Source of the DNA: an uncultured Alphaproteobacteria bacterium
GTDB lineage: Bacteria > Pseudomonadota > Alphaproteobacteria > HIMB59 > GCA-002718135
Reading direction: 5' to 3'
Length of the DNA: 64,000 bases
NCBI GenBank assembly: GCA_902615625.1
Contig: CACMPM010000001.1
Location: 126,169-190,168, forward strand
Numbering within the stretch: the first letter of the stretch is position 1; each line of letters starts with the position of its first letter. A program made the translations under genes and the position numbers. The notes beneath the pieces were generated by a model that saw only the letters and a list, made by a program, of their open reading frames with translations, was not told the origin of the DNA and did not search any database. This document shows, in pieces, positions 28,182 to 36,551 of this stretch.

Positions 28182-28693
28182 TGATTAAAAGAATTATTTT
28201 TAAAAGAAAAAATAATCACATTTTAAAATATTCTTTATTATTATTGCTATTTATTATTATTCTTTATCTTATCTCATTTTATTATTTTAGTAATAGGGAG
28301 TATTTTGTTATTCCTAAATTTACTGATAAATATTTTGTTATTCCTACTAATAAAGAAGGTGAGGTTGTTGATTATTTAGACAAGAAAAGTTTAAATAAAA
28401 TAGATAATGAAATTCAAGATTTTGATTTTAAAAATATAGACGAACTTGATTTTACAATTCAATTATATAGCAATGATAATTTTGAAGATATTAATAAATA
28501 CTTGTATAGTTTATTAGAAAATAAAAAAGAAATTATAGATCATGAAGATATTTTTGTTTTTTATAAAAAAACTGAAATAGGTACTCAATATTTTATTACC
28601 TATAAAAATTACATCTCTAAGAATAACGCTTCTGAAGCTTGCGATTTATTAACTATTGTTAAAAGTTGCATAATACTTAATTTACAAAATTAA
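28181..28693 (+). CDS. SPOR-like membrane protein between argS and scpA
   Basis: A 170-residue protein with an N-terminal basic stretch, one membrane span (about residues 17-37), and a periplasmic C-terminal part that fits a weak SPOR domain (DFTIQLYSNDNFEDINKYL and YFITYKNYISKNNASEACDLL). SPOR domains bind denuded peptidoglycan at the division site. In many alphaproteobacteria the argS-scpA interval holds a SPOR protein followed by nagZ; here nagZ is absent. Start ATG overlaps the argS stop by one base. Sequence is divergent, so the SPOR call relies partly on synteny. Confidence 0.65.
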   Translation: MIKRIIFKRKNNHILKYSLLLLLFIIILYLISFYYFSNREYFVIPKFTDKYFVIPTNKEGEVVDYLDKKSLNKIDNEIQDFDFKNIDELDFTIQLYSNDNFEDINKYLYSLLENKKEIIDHEDIFVFYKKTEIGTQYFITYKNYISKNNASEACDLLTIVKSCIILNLQN

Positions 28694-28697
28694 TAAT

Positions 28698-28714
28698 ATT
28701 GAGAGAATCTCAAT
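28698..28714 (+). other. Short hairpin between the SPOR-like gene and scpA
   Basis: ATTGAGA (28698-28704), loop GAA, TCTCAAT (28708-28714), followed by AATTTTAT. It could be a weak terminator or mRNA end signal; the T-run is poor. It lies in a 39-bp spacer. Confidence 0.4.
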
Positions 28715-28732
28715 AATTTTATATAAAAAATT

Positions 28733-29500
28733 GTGTTAAATGTTTCAGATACAGAAATAAAAGAAGGTCAATTTAACCTATTATTAGGCAACTTTGAGGG
28801 CCCGATAGACCTTTTGTTGGTTTTGGCTAGATCACAGAAGGTTGATTTATCTGATATATCTATATCCGAATTAGCTGATCAATATATTAATTTTATAAAT
28901 CAATATAGAAATATTCATATTGAAATAGCTGCTGATTATTTAGTGATGGCAGCATGGCTAACATATTTGAAATCAAGATTACTACTACCAAAAGAAGAAA
29001 AAACAGATGAATATACAGCCGATGAGTTAGAAGAGGCTTTAAAATATCAATTACAGAGACTAGAGGCTTTTCAAAATATTTCTAAAATCATATATTCAAG
29101 ACCTCTTGTTAATAGAGATGTATTTTATGGTGGGTCATCTGAAGGTCTCAAAGTTAAATATAATATTAATTATACTTCTAATTTATATGACTTACTAAAA
29201 TCATATAGTCAAATACTTAAATCGAATGACCAGGTAAAACAATTAACTATTGAGTATTCAGAACTTTATTCAGTTGATCAAGCAGTTAAAAGATTAAAAG
29301 GTATTTTTGGAAATATTACAGAATGGACTAATTTTTTAAATGTAATTCCAAATTTGATTAAAGCTAATAAGACAATTAATAAATCAATTATTTCATCTAA
29401 CTTTGTTGCTTCTTTAGAATTATCAAAAAATGGCTTTATTGATTTAAAACAAGATGAAAGTTTTGGTAATATTTATATAAAATTTAATCAAAATGGATAA
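28733..29500 (+). CDS. scpA: Segregation and condensation protein A
   Basis: A 255-residue kleisin subunit of the SMC-ScpAB condensin. The N-terminal SMC-neck binding region has the family signature NFEGPIDLLLVLARSQKVDL (about residues 19-38), and the middle has AADYLVMAAWLTYLKSRLLLP. It bridges SMC heads and binds ScpB. A GTG at 28733 is used; no ATG fits, and no clear ribosome site is seen. It overlaps scpB by 8 bp. Confidence 0.92.
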   Translation: MLNVSDTEIKEGQFNLLLGNFEGPIDLLLVLARSQKVDLSDISISELADQYINFINQYRNIHIEIAADYLVMAAWLTYLKSRLLLPKEEKTDEYTADELEEALKYQLQRLEAFQNISKIIYSRPLVNRDVFYGGSSEGLKVKYNINYTSNLYDLLKSYSQILKSNDQVKQLTIEYSELYSVDQAVKRLKGIFGNITEWTNFLNVIPNLIKANKTINKSIISSNFVASLELSKNGFIDLKQDESFGNIYIKFNQNG

Positions 29501-30128
29501 TAAAGATATTAAAATTTTAGAAGCAATATTATTTGCATCAGGAGAGCCACTTGATGAAAATGATTTAAAAGAAAAAATTAAAGATACAAATAATATAAGT
29601 AAGCTATTACTAGAAATTAAAGATTTTTATAAAAATAGAGGTATTAATTTAATAAAAACTGGCAACAAATGGTCTTTTAGAACTGCTGAAGATCTCAGTG
29701 ATGAATTAACTATTTTTAAAACACAGAAAAGAAAATTATCAAGAGCAGCACTTGAAACATTATCTATAATTGCTTACCAACAACCAATAACAAGATCAGA
29801 AATTGAAAATATTAGAGGTGTTCAAATGGGTAGAGGCTCTTTAGATCATTTAATGGAAATAGGATGGATACGTCCTTCAGGTAGGAAAAGTATACCTGGT
29901 AAACCTACATTATGGTCTACCACAGATTTGTTTGTTGAACATTTTGGATTGAATAGTTTATCCGATTTACCTAATAAAGAGGAGCTAAAGGCAAGTGGTT
30001 TTCTAGATAAACGTGCTGCGATTGCAACTATAAGTGATATTGCCAAAAATGAAGAAAATTTACAAAGTAATGATAATTTAGAACAGGATGATGAAAATAA
30101 TATTGATGATTTTATTTCAAATAATTAA
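29493..30128 (+). CDS. scpB: Segregation and condensation protein B
   Basis: A 211-residue protein with two winged-helix domains. Family signatures are ILEAILFASGEPL at the N-terminus, LSRAALETLSIIAYQQPITRSEIENIRG (about 83-110) and IRPSGRKSIPGKPTLWSTT. It dimerises and regulates the ScpA-SMC ring. The acidic C-terminal tail is low complexity. It is the last gene of the conserved block before the sugar island; normally tatA would follow closely. Confidence 0.93.
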   Translation: MDNKDIKILEAILFASGEPLDENDLKEKIKDTNNISKLLLEIKDFYKNRGINLIKTGNKWSFRTAEDLSDELTIFKTQKRKLSRAALETLSIIAYQQPITRSEIENIRGVQMGRGSLDHLMEIGWIRPSGRKSIPGKPTLWSTTDLFVEHFGLNSLSDLPNKEELKASGFLDKRAAIATISDIAKNEENLQSNDNLEQDDENNIDDFISNN

Positions 30129-30162
30129 TTAATTCTTTTATTTTGTAAAATTTAACAAAAAA

Positions 30163-30984
30163 TTATCTAAAATGATTCTGAACATAATTAAAACTTCTTA
30201 AAGCACCATCAAATGGATCATCCCACGCATCAAGCTCATTTGTAATCCAACCTTTAAAGTTTATTTTTTTCAGAGTATCTATAACTTTTGAATTGTCTAG
30301 TTCACCTTCATCTAGAGGTGTAAATGAAAAAGGATTATTTTGAAATCCTTTTAGATGAACATAAGAAACTTTATCTTTTAAATCTAATATTAATTTACTA
30401 GGATCACCTCCTGCGGCGTATAAATGTGCTGTATCGGGACAGAAATTGATAGAAGTTAAATTAAAAATTTTTTTTACTTCATCTGGTCCTTCTACAATAG
30501 TAGATAAATGTGGATGATAATGTCCTTCAAGATCACTTTTCTCACATAATAAATCAATTTTATTTAATGAGTCTGCAAGTTTGTTATAATCATCATCATT
30601 TGTGCCATTAGATTTTTTTGCACCTCCACCAACAACAAAATGAATAGCTCCAAGTTCTTTAGAAATGTCTATAGATTTTTTGATTTTATCAATTTCTTCA
30701 TTTAAAATGTCATTAAATATTAAATTGCCACCGGAATAACTTGCAATTAACTTTAATCCAGAATTTGATAACATTGTCTTTAATTCACTTAATCTATCTT
30801 TATATTCAAACAAATTACCATCAAAAATTTCTATGCCTGTATAACCTGCTTTTGCAATATCTGTGAGTGGATCTTCTAATTTGCAGAAAGTCATATATGT
30901 TAGTTGAGTTATAGAAGTAACACCTACTGCATTACCTCCTAAATGACCCCAACAATTTGCGTGATATGCTAATTTTTCATACAT
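30163..30984 (-). CDS. Sugar phosphate isomerase/epimerase-like TIM-barrel enzyme
   Basis: A 273-residue AP-endonuclease-2 / xylose-isomerase-like TIM barrel. Metal-site motifs are HYHPH (155-159), CPDTAH (182-187), VHLKG (209-213) and a late Glu near TNELDAW. The family includes IolE, hydroxypyruvate isomerase, 3-keto-sugar epimerases and the beta-eliminating or hydrating partners of glycoside 3-dehydrogenases (LgdB and CarB/C types). It is divergently transcribed from an RbsB-type binding protein and a Gfo/Idh/MocA dehydrogenase, which favours a step after C3-oxidation of a sugar. No signal peptide; cytoplasmic. Confidence 0.8.
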   Translation of the reverse strand: MYEKLAYHANCWGHLGGNAVGVTSITQLTYMTFCKLEDPLTDIAKAGYTGIEIFDGNLFEYKDRLSELKTMLSNSGLKLIASYSGGNLIFNDILNEEIDKIKKSIDISKELGAIHFVVGGGAKKSNGTNDDDYNKLADSLNKIDLLCEKSDLEGHYHPHLSTIVEGPDEVKKIFNLTSINFCPDTAHLYAAGGDPSKLILDLKDKVSYVHLKGFQNNPFSFTPLDEGELDNSKVIDTLKKINFKGWITNELDAWDDPFDGALRSFNYVQNHFR

Positions 30985-31194
30985 TTTATGAAATTTAAAG
31001 TAACTTAAATATTACTCTGATGTTTATATAAATATTATCTATAAAAATTATATATAAAATTGAAAAAAACTATTTTTTTTAATGAAAAAAAGTAAATCAA
31101 AAATTTTAATAATTTTTTTATAAAATTTTTTTTCAGAATATTTTTATTTAAAACATGTATATTTATTACATTAAAAAATTATAGGGAGTATTAA
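30985..31194. promoter_or_regulatory. Divergent promoter region of the sugar island
   Basis: A 210-bp, extremely AT-rich spacer between the divergent epimerase-like gene and the sugar-binding-protein gene. It holds poly-A/T tracts (31063-31140) that should be curved, a small inverted repeat ATGTA-N7-TACAT at 31155-31171 just before the downstream start (possible operator), and an AGGGAG ribosome site at 31182-31187. No known operator could be recognised. The wHTH gene at 36168 is the obvious candidate regulator. Confidence 0.45.
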
Positions 31195-32319
31195 ATGTTA
31201 TATAATTACAAAAAATTCTTATTATTACCTCTTTTAATAATAATAAGTTTTTCATTTACAAAAATTAGTTATGCTATTGATCCAGATCAAGCACTAATTG
31301 ATTTACAGAAAACAACTTTAAGTTCTGGACCTCAGGGAGAAAGTCCAGTTTCTGCATCAGAAATTAATTTAACTGATGATGAGATTGCTAAAATTAAATC
31401 TATGAACGCAACTGCTGTTATTCCCATGCACATTATGAGTGGTGATTGGAGTCAAGCGCAAATCAATGGTTTAAAATATCAATTTGAAATTATGGGAGTG
31501 GAAGTTTTAGCTGTAACGGATGCAGGATTTAAAGCTGAAAAACAAGTTTCTGATATTGAAACTCTACTTGCCAAAAATCCTGATATATTAGTGTCAATTC
31601 CAACTGATCCTACTGCAACAGCTCCAGCTTATAGAAAAGCTGCAGAGCAAGGAGTGATTTTAGTATTTATGGATAATGTACCTTATGGTTTTGAGGCTGG
31701 TAAAGATTATATTTCCGCAGTTTCTGCAGATAACATGGGTAATGGAGTAGCTTCAGCACATCTAATGGCTAAAGCATTAAATCAAAAAGGTGAAATAGGA
31801 ATTGTTTTTCACGCTGCTGATTTCTTTGTTACTGCTCAACGTTATGAAGGTTTCAAAAAAACAATAAATGAAAACTATCCTGATATCAAAATAGTTGCAG
31901 AACAAGGAATAGGTGGACCTGATTTTCCAGGTGATGCTGAAAAAGCTGCTTCAGCAATGATTGTATCTAATCCAAATTTAGATGGAATTTGGGCAGTTTG
32001 GGATCAACCAGCAGAAGGTGTAATGGAGGCCGCAAGAGCAAATGGTAAAGATGACCTAATTATTACAACTATAGACTTAGGAGAAAATGTTGCGATATCT
32101 ATTGCAAAAGGTGGACCTGTTTATGGCTTAGGTGCGCAAAGACCATTTGATCAAGGTGTTACAGAGGCAAAATTAGCAGGATATGGGTTATTAGGTAAAG
32201 AAGCTCCTCCTTATGTAGCTTTACCAGCTCTACCTGTTGAAAAAGACAACATTTTAGATGCTTGGAATGCTGTTTATTATCAAGATGCTCCTGAAAGCAT
32301 CGTAAAATCTTTGGATTAA
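31195..32319 (+). CDS. Sugar ABC transporter substrate-binding protein, RbsB-like
   Basis: A 374-residue periplasmic binding protein of the type-I (PBP1, RbsB-like) fold. The signal peptide covers about residues 1-27, ending KISYA before IDPDQ. The core has TAVIPMHIMSGDWSQAQINGL, DIETLLAKNPDILVSIPTDP and the second-lobe GIWAVWDQPAEGV, typical for cyclic-sugar or polyol ligands. It is first in an operon with dehydrogenase, RbsA-like ATPase and RbsC-like permease. A stable hairpin follows the gene and should favour its mRNA. Ligand not determined by sequence. Confidence 0.88.
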   Translation: MLYNYKKFLLLPLLIIISFSFTKISYAIDPDQALIDLQKTTLSSGPQGESPVSASEINLTDDEIAKIKSMNATAVIPMHIMSGDWSQAQINGLKYQFEIMGVEVLAVTDAGFKAEKQVSDIETLLAKNPDILVSIPTDPTATAPAYRKAAEQGVILVFMDNVPYGFEAGKDYISAVSADNMGNGVASAHLMAKALNQKGEIGIVFHAADFFVTAQRYEGFKKTINENYPDIKIVAEQGIGGPDFPGDAEKAASAMIVSNPNLDGIWAVWDQPAEGVMEAARANGKDDLIITTIDLGENVAISIAKGGPVYGLGAQRPFDQGVTEAKLAGYGLLGKEAPPYVALPALPVEKDNILDAWNAVYYQDAPESIVKSLD

Positions 32320-32333
32320 GATTTTATATTTCT

Positions 32334-32362
32334 ATTAAGGTGAAGTTTATCTTCACCTTAAT
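32334..32362 (+). other. Stable hairpin after the sugar-binding-protein gene
   Basis: A perfect 12-bp stem, ATTAAGGTGAAG (32334-32345) with CTTCACCTTAAT (32351-32362), and a TTTAT loop. The trailing sequence is only weakly T-rich, so it is more likely an mRNA 3'-end protector or partial attenuator than a full terminator. It separates the binding protein from the rest of the operon. Confidence 0.75.
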
Positions 32363-32383
32363 TTCTAATTCTTGGAGGATAAA

Positions 32384-33544
32384 ATGAAAAAATTAAATGT
32401 CGCAGTAATCGGTGGTGGATTTATGGCAAAAGCACACTCAATGGCTTATGCTTGTATGCCAATGTTTTTTTGGCCAGCACCTGCAATTCCAATTCGTAAA
32501 GTAATAGTTGATATTAATGATAAAGCAGCTGAAGAAGCAAAGAACAAATTAGGATTTGAAAGCTATTCTTCTAATTGGAAAGAGGTCATAAATAATAAAG
32601 ATGTTGACGTAGTTGATATCTGCACACCAAATGACACTCATCTACCTATGGCTATAGAAGCTGCAAAAGCAGGTAAACATATTATCTGTGAAAAACCATT
32701 GGCTAGAAATTCTAATGAAGCTAAAGAAATGTATGAAGCTGTAAAAAATAATAATATTATTCATATGGTAGCATTTAATTATAGAAGGACACCTGCAGTT
32801 GCTTTGGCAAAAAAAATTATTTCTGAAAAGAAAATAGGAAAGATTTTAAATTTTCGAGGTACTTATTTACAGGATTGGCCAGCTGATCCAAATGGCCCTC
32901 TTTCTTGGAGATTTCAAAAAGAGATATCGGGATCTGGTACTTTGGGAGATATAGGCACACATGTTATTGATTTTGCGAGATATTTAGTAGGTGAAATTTC
33001 AAGTGTAAATTCAATTGCTAAAACATATGTGGAAACTCGTCCTGTTCAGCAAAGTGACAATGATACAATGGATATTAGAGTTGGTAATTCTGATGCAGAA
33101 AGAGCAAAGGTAGATGTAGATGACGAAATAATCACTATGTTAAAGTTTTCAAATGGAGCGGTTGGTAGTATTGAGGCAACAAGGAATGGTTATGGACGAA
33201 ACAATTACTTAACCTTTGAAATACATGGTACAGAAGGTTCAATCTGTTTTAATTATGAAAGAAGAGATGAGCTAAAAGTAATGTTTGCTAATATGCCAAG
33301 TGAAACAAGAGGATTTCAAACTATTTACACAGGACCAGCTCATCCTTATGGAGAAGGATTATGGCCAATACCAGGTCTTGGTATAGGTTATGGTGAGACA
33401 AAGATAATTGAGTGTTTTGATTTCTTTACTGCTATTAAAGAAAATCAACAACCTTCACCTAATTTCGAAGATGGGTATATTATTGCAAAAATTGCTGACT
33501 CAATAATAGAATCTAGTAATAAAGGAGAATGGATCCAAATTTAA
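32384..33544 (+). CDS. Gfo/Idh/MocA dehydrogenase resembling levoglucosan dehydrogenase (LgdA)
   Basis: A 386-residue NAD(P)-dependent sugar dehydrogenase. The Rossmann fingerprint is GGGFMAKAH (10-18), the CEKPLA catalytic-lysine motif is at 102-107 (Lys104), and GDIGTHVID (188-196) supplies Asp189 and His193. The unusual MPMFFWPAP segment (26-33) after the fingerprint, FNYRRTPA, TYLQDWPADP and the GPAHPYGEGLWPIPG stretch match, as I recall them, levoglucosan 3-dehydrogenase and its close relatives. Start at 32384 is set by GGAGG at 32374-32378; a TTG at 32372 overlaps that site. It overlaps the ATPase gene by 16 bp. Substrate is inferred. Confidence 0.82.
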   Translation: MKKLNVAVIGGGFMAKAHSMAYACMPMFFWPAPAIPIRKVIVDINDKAAEEAKNKLGFESYSSNWKEVINNKDVDVVDICTPNDTHLPMAIEAAKAGKHIICEKPLARNSNEAKEMYEAVKNNNIIHMVAFNYRRTPAVALAKKIISEKKIGKILNFRGTYLQDWPADPNGPLSWRFQKEISGSGTLGDIGTHVIDFARYLVGEISSVNSIAKTYVETRPVQQSDNDTMDIRVGNSDAERAKVDVDDEIITMLKFSNGAVGSIEATRNGYGRNNYLTFEIHGTEGSICFNYERRDELKVMFANMPSETRGFQTIYTGPAHPYGEGLWPIPGLGIGYGETKIIECFDFFTAIKENQQPSPNFEDGYIIAKIADSIIESSNKGEWIQI

Positions 33545-35112
33545 AAAATACTAATCTAGTTTCCAAAATAGCAGTTGAAATGCAAAATATTTCAAAGAGT
33601 TTTGGAGGAATAAAAGCTCTTGATAACGTAAACATTTCTTTTGGTTATGGTAAAATACATGCTTTACTTGGAGAAAATGGCGCAGGTAAATCTACTATTT
33701 TAAAAATACTGAGAGGTATTTATTCACCTAATCATGGAAAAATAATAGTTGATAATAATCTATTAGAAAATTTGACACCTCAATCTGCTAAAAAATTTGG
33801 AATAGGTATGATTTTTCAAGAAATGAGCTTAGTGCAATCTTTGACAGTTGCTCAAAATATTTATTTAGGTAATGAGCCATCAAAGAAATTTGGTTTTATT
33901 AATGATAATTTATTGATTAAAAATTCAAATAAAATTTTTGAATCAATGGGTATTAATATTGATGGAAAAGAAAAATTAGAAAACTTATCTACAGGCCAAC
34001 AACAACTTGTAGAAATTGCCAAAGCAATATCACAGGAAGCAAAGATTTTGGTATTAGATGAACCCACCTCTGCCTTAACATCTTCAGAAGTCAAAATATT
34101 ATTTAAATTGTTAATTAAGCTTAAGTCTGAGGGAAAATGTATTGTTTATGTATCTCATAGAATGGAGGAAATTTTTCAAATATCTGATCTAATAACAGTA
34201 TTAAGAGATGGCAAGATAATTAATACAAAAAAAATAATTGATTATAACTTAAAAACATTAATTTCAGATATAATGGGTAAGGATACTCGTAATCTATCCG
34301 ATATTAATAAGCAAAATAATATAAAATCTTCAAATATTTTAGAAGTTAAAAATTTATCTAGTTTTTCAAAAGGAGGAAACTATAATTTTAAACTTCGTAA
34401 AGGTGAAGTTCTTGGCATAGCGGGATTATTAGGTTCAGGAAGAAGTAGAATTGCAAGACTTCTTTTTGGGATAGAGCCCATAGGTTCAGGTAATATTAAA
34501 TATAATGGTAAAAAAATTAAAATTAAAAATACTTCAGACTCTAAAAAACTGAAAATTGCTTTAGTTCCTGAAGATAGGAGATTGCAAGGCTTAATACTTA
34601 ATCATTCAATAAAAAGTAATATAGAACTGCCTAATTTAAATTTTTATACAAATTATTTATTTTTGAATGATTATAAATCTAAAAAAGATGCACAAAAAGT
34701 TATTGATGATCTTAATATTAAGACTTTAAATAAAAATGATATTGTAACAACTCTATCAGGAGGTAATCAGCAAAAAGTAGTTATAGGAAAATGGAACATT
34801 TCAGAACCAGATATTTTAATATTAGATGAGGCTACAGCTGGGATTGACATCGGATCAAAGGGTGAAATTCTAGAATTAATTAATTCTTTGTCCAAAAAAG
34901 GAAAATCTATTATTTTTATTTCTTCTGAATTAACAGAACTCATTGCAATAAGTGACCGTATTGCAATAGTTTCAAACGGTGAAATTAATAAAATAATAAA
35001 TAAAAAAGATCTTCTTTCTAACAAAAGAGAAGATGATACTACTGAACAGTATTTGCAATTTCTAATACAAACTAATAGTGGAAGCTTAAATGAGAATTAT
35101 GAATATAATTAG
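33529..35112 (+). CDS. Sugar ABC transporter ATP-binding protein, RbsA-like (two ATPase domains)
   Basis: A 527-residue fused ATPase. The first domain has Walker A GENGAGKST (about 46-54), LSTGQQQLVE and VLDEPTSAL. The second has a degenerate Walker A (GLLGSGRSR) with LSGGNQQKV and ILDEATAGID, the normal RbsA asymmetry. It drives uptake through the RbsC-like permease. The ATG at 33529 lies only 2 bp from a GGAG and may not be the true start; Met18 (33580) is an alternative. It overlaps the dehydrogenase by 16 bp and the permease by about 23 bp. Confidence 0.9.
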   Translation: MDPNLKNTNLVSKIAVEMQNISKSFGGIKALDNVNISFGYGKIHALLGENGAGKSTILKILRGIYSPNHGKIIVDNNLLENLTPQSAKKFGIGMIFQEMSLVQSLTVAQNIYLGNEPSKKFGFINDNLLIKNSNKIFESMGINIDGKEKLENLSTGQQQLVEIAKAISQEAKILVLDEPTSALTSSEVKILFKLLIKLKSEGKCIVYVSHRMEEIFQISDLITVLRDGKIINTKKIIDYNLKTLISDIMGKDTRNLSDINKQNNIKSSNILEVKNLSSFSKGGNYNFKLRKGEVLGIAGLLGSGRSRIARLLFGIEPIGSGNIKYNGKKIKIKNTSDSKKLKIALVPEDRRLQGLILNHSIKSNIELPNLNFYTNYLFLNDYKSKKDAQKVIDDLNIKTLNKNDIVTTLSGGNQQKVVIGKWNISEPDILILDEATAGIDIGSKGEILELINSLSKKGKSIIFISSELTELIAISDRIAIVSNGEINKIINKKDLLSNKREDDTTEQYLQFLIQTNSGSLNENYEYN

Positions 35113-36061
35113 TCAAATATTTACAAATTTTAAAAAAACTTGGAGACAAAATATTATTTATATTGGTTTTATTTGTGTTTTCTTATTTTTTTCTATTACT
35201 TTATACGATAGCGGCTTTCTCAGTACAAATAATCTACTAAATATTGGCAGACAAACTGCCATTATAGCTATTATGGCAGTTGCAATGACTTTAGTGTTAT
35301 CTTGTGGTGAAATTGATCTTTCAGTAGGTTCTGTTGCAGGCTTAGCTTCAGTGACAACTGCTCTGGCCATTAAATATTATGGTATTTTCATTGGAATTTC
35401 AGTTGGTTTAAGTACAGGATTGATTATTGGAATATTGAATGGATTGATATCTACAAGGTTAATGGTTCCAACATTCTTAACTACTTTAGCAATGATGGGT
35501 ATTGCTAAGGGTGTTTCAATGTGGATTTCAGGAACCCGGTCAATATCAATAATCGATGACTCATATACAAATTTTTTTGGGTCTGGTGATTTATTTGGTT
35601 TGCCAAGTTTATTATTTTGGATGTTAATAATTGGTCTAATTGGACATTTTGTTTATAGACATACAAAATTTGGAAGGCAAATATTAGCAGTTGGGGGAAA
35701 TGTTGTTTCAGCAAATTACAGTGGGATAAATACTAATAAAATAAAATTTTATGTATTAATTATTTCATCACTTATGGCTTCACTTGCTGGCATGTTATAT
35801 GCTGGTAGATTGCATACTGGAAGATTTCAATTAGGTGAAGGTGATGAACTTTCTGTAATAGCTGCTGCGGTACTTGGTGGAACTAGTTTGTTTGGAGGCA
35901 AGGGAACTGTTATTGGTTCAATTATAGGTGCTCTAATGATAGGGGTAATTAATAATGGATTAATTTTAATGGGTTTAGAATATCCACAGCAACTTATAGC
36001 TAGAGGATCAATAATTATTTTAGCAGTTGCAATTAGTGAATCTGGTAAAAATAAACGTTAA
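35090..36061 (+). CDS. Sugar ABC transporter permease, RbsC-like
   Basis: A 323-residue inner-membrane protein with about nine or ten spans. Typical RbsC patterns are CGEIDLSVGSVAGLASV (about 67-83), VPTFLTTLAMMGIAKG, and AAVLGGTSLFGGKGTVIGSIIGA near the C-terminus. It forms the channel for the island's sugar importer. Two in-frame starts (35090 and 35099) both lie inside the ATPase gene; the sequence does not decide between them. Confidence 0.9.
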   Translation: MRIMNIISQIFTNFKKTWRQNIIYIGFICVFLFFSITLYDSGFLSTNNLLNIGRQTAIIAIMAVAMTLVLSCGEIDLSVGSVAGLASVTTALAIKYYGIFIGISVGLSTGLIIGILNGLISTRLMVPTFLTTLAMMGIAKGVSMWISGTRSISIIDDSYTNFFGSGDLFGLPSLLFWMLIIGLIGHFVYRHTKFGRQILAVGGNVVSANYSGINTNKIKFYVLIISSLMASLAGMLYAGRLHTGRFQLGEGDELSVIAAAVLGGTSLFGGKGTVIGSIIGALMIGVINNGLILMGLEYPQQLIARGSIIILAVAISESGKNKR

Positions 36062-36167
36062 GCTTGTTGAATATTAAATTACGATTTTATTAATTAAAAA
36101 AATTCTTATAACGTAATATCTTTTTTAATTATTTCTATATTATATTTAATATATAATAATAAAATAT
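36062..36167. promoter_or_regulatory. Spacer before the island regulator
   Basis: 106 bp of AT-rich non-coding sequence. It has an inverted repeat ATTACG / CGTAAT (about 36080-36115) and a TATATTATATTTAATATATAAT tract near 36137-36158 that could serve as a promoter or autoregulatory operator. No terminator is evident. Confidence 0.35.
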
Positions 36168-36542
36168 ATGGCTTTGCTAAATAAAAATGAATGTGAAAAA
36201 TATGTTTCATCATTTATTGATATGATTGATTATAGGCAATCAAATAAAACATTTAAACATATAACTAGAAATAATGATTATTGGAAAATGATTAATTATA
36301 TTATGTTAGATTACTATACTGGCAAAAATACAAGTGAGTATGAACTAATTAAGAAGCTTAATTGTTCTACAATGACAGCTAATAACTATATTTATGATTT
36401 GGTTGAATCAAAATTAATATTTAAAAAACCTAATAAGCAAGATTTAAGGAAAATTCATTTAGTCCCAACCAAAATACTAATTGAACACATGTCCGAATAT
36501 ATAAAAAGATTTAAAGAATTTTATGCTCAAACAAAATTTTAA
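36168..36542 (+). CDS. Small winged-helix transcriptional regulator, MarR-like
   Basis: A 124-residue protein with no signal peptide. The middle shows a helix-turn-helix pattern (TSEYELIKKLNCSTMTANNYIYDLVESKLIFKK, about 55-88) followed by a beta-wing (NKQDLRKIHLVPT), and the C-terminal helix resembles the MarR dimerisation helix. It lies 9 bp before the GH32-like gene in the same direction, and after the transporter operon, so it is the likely local sugar-responsive regulator. Sequence identity to a named family is weak. Confidence 0.65.
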   Translation: MALLNKNECEKYVSSFIDMIDYRQSNKTFKHITRNNDYWKMINYIMLDYYTGKNTSEYELIKKLNCSTMTANNYIYDLVESKLIFKKPNKQDLRKIHLVPTKILIEHMSEYIKRFKEFYAQTKF

Positions 36543-36551
36543 TTTATAATA

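Noticed and set aside
30163-30984. IolE (inosose dehydratase) completing the inositol pathway
   Set aside because: Same superfamily, but placed with an LgdA-like dehydrogenase far from iolBC; IolE-specific features were not recognised. Not excluded.
31060-31180. Possible replication or partition site because of the A/T tracts
   Set aside because: No DnaA boxes, iterons or parS-like palindromes; plain divergent promoter region is enough.
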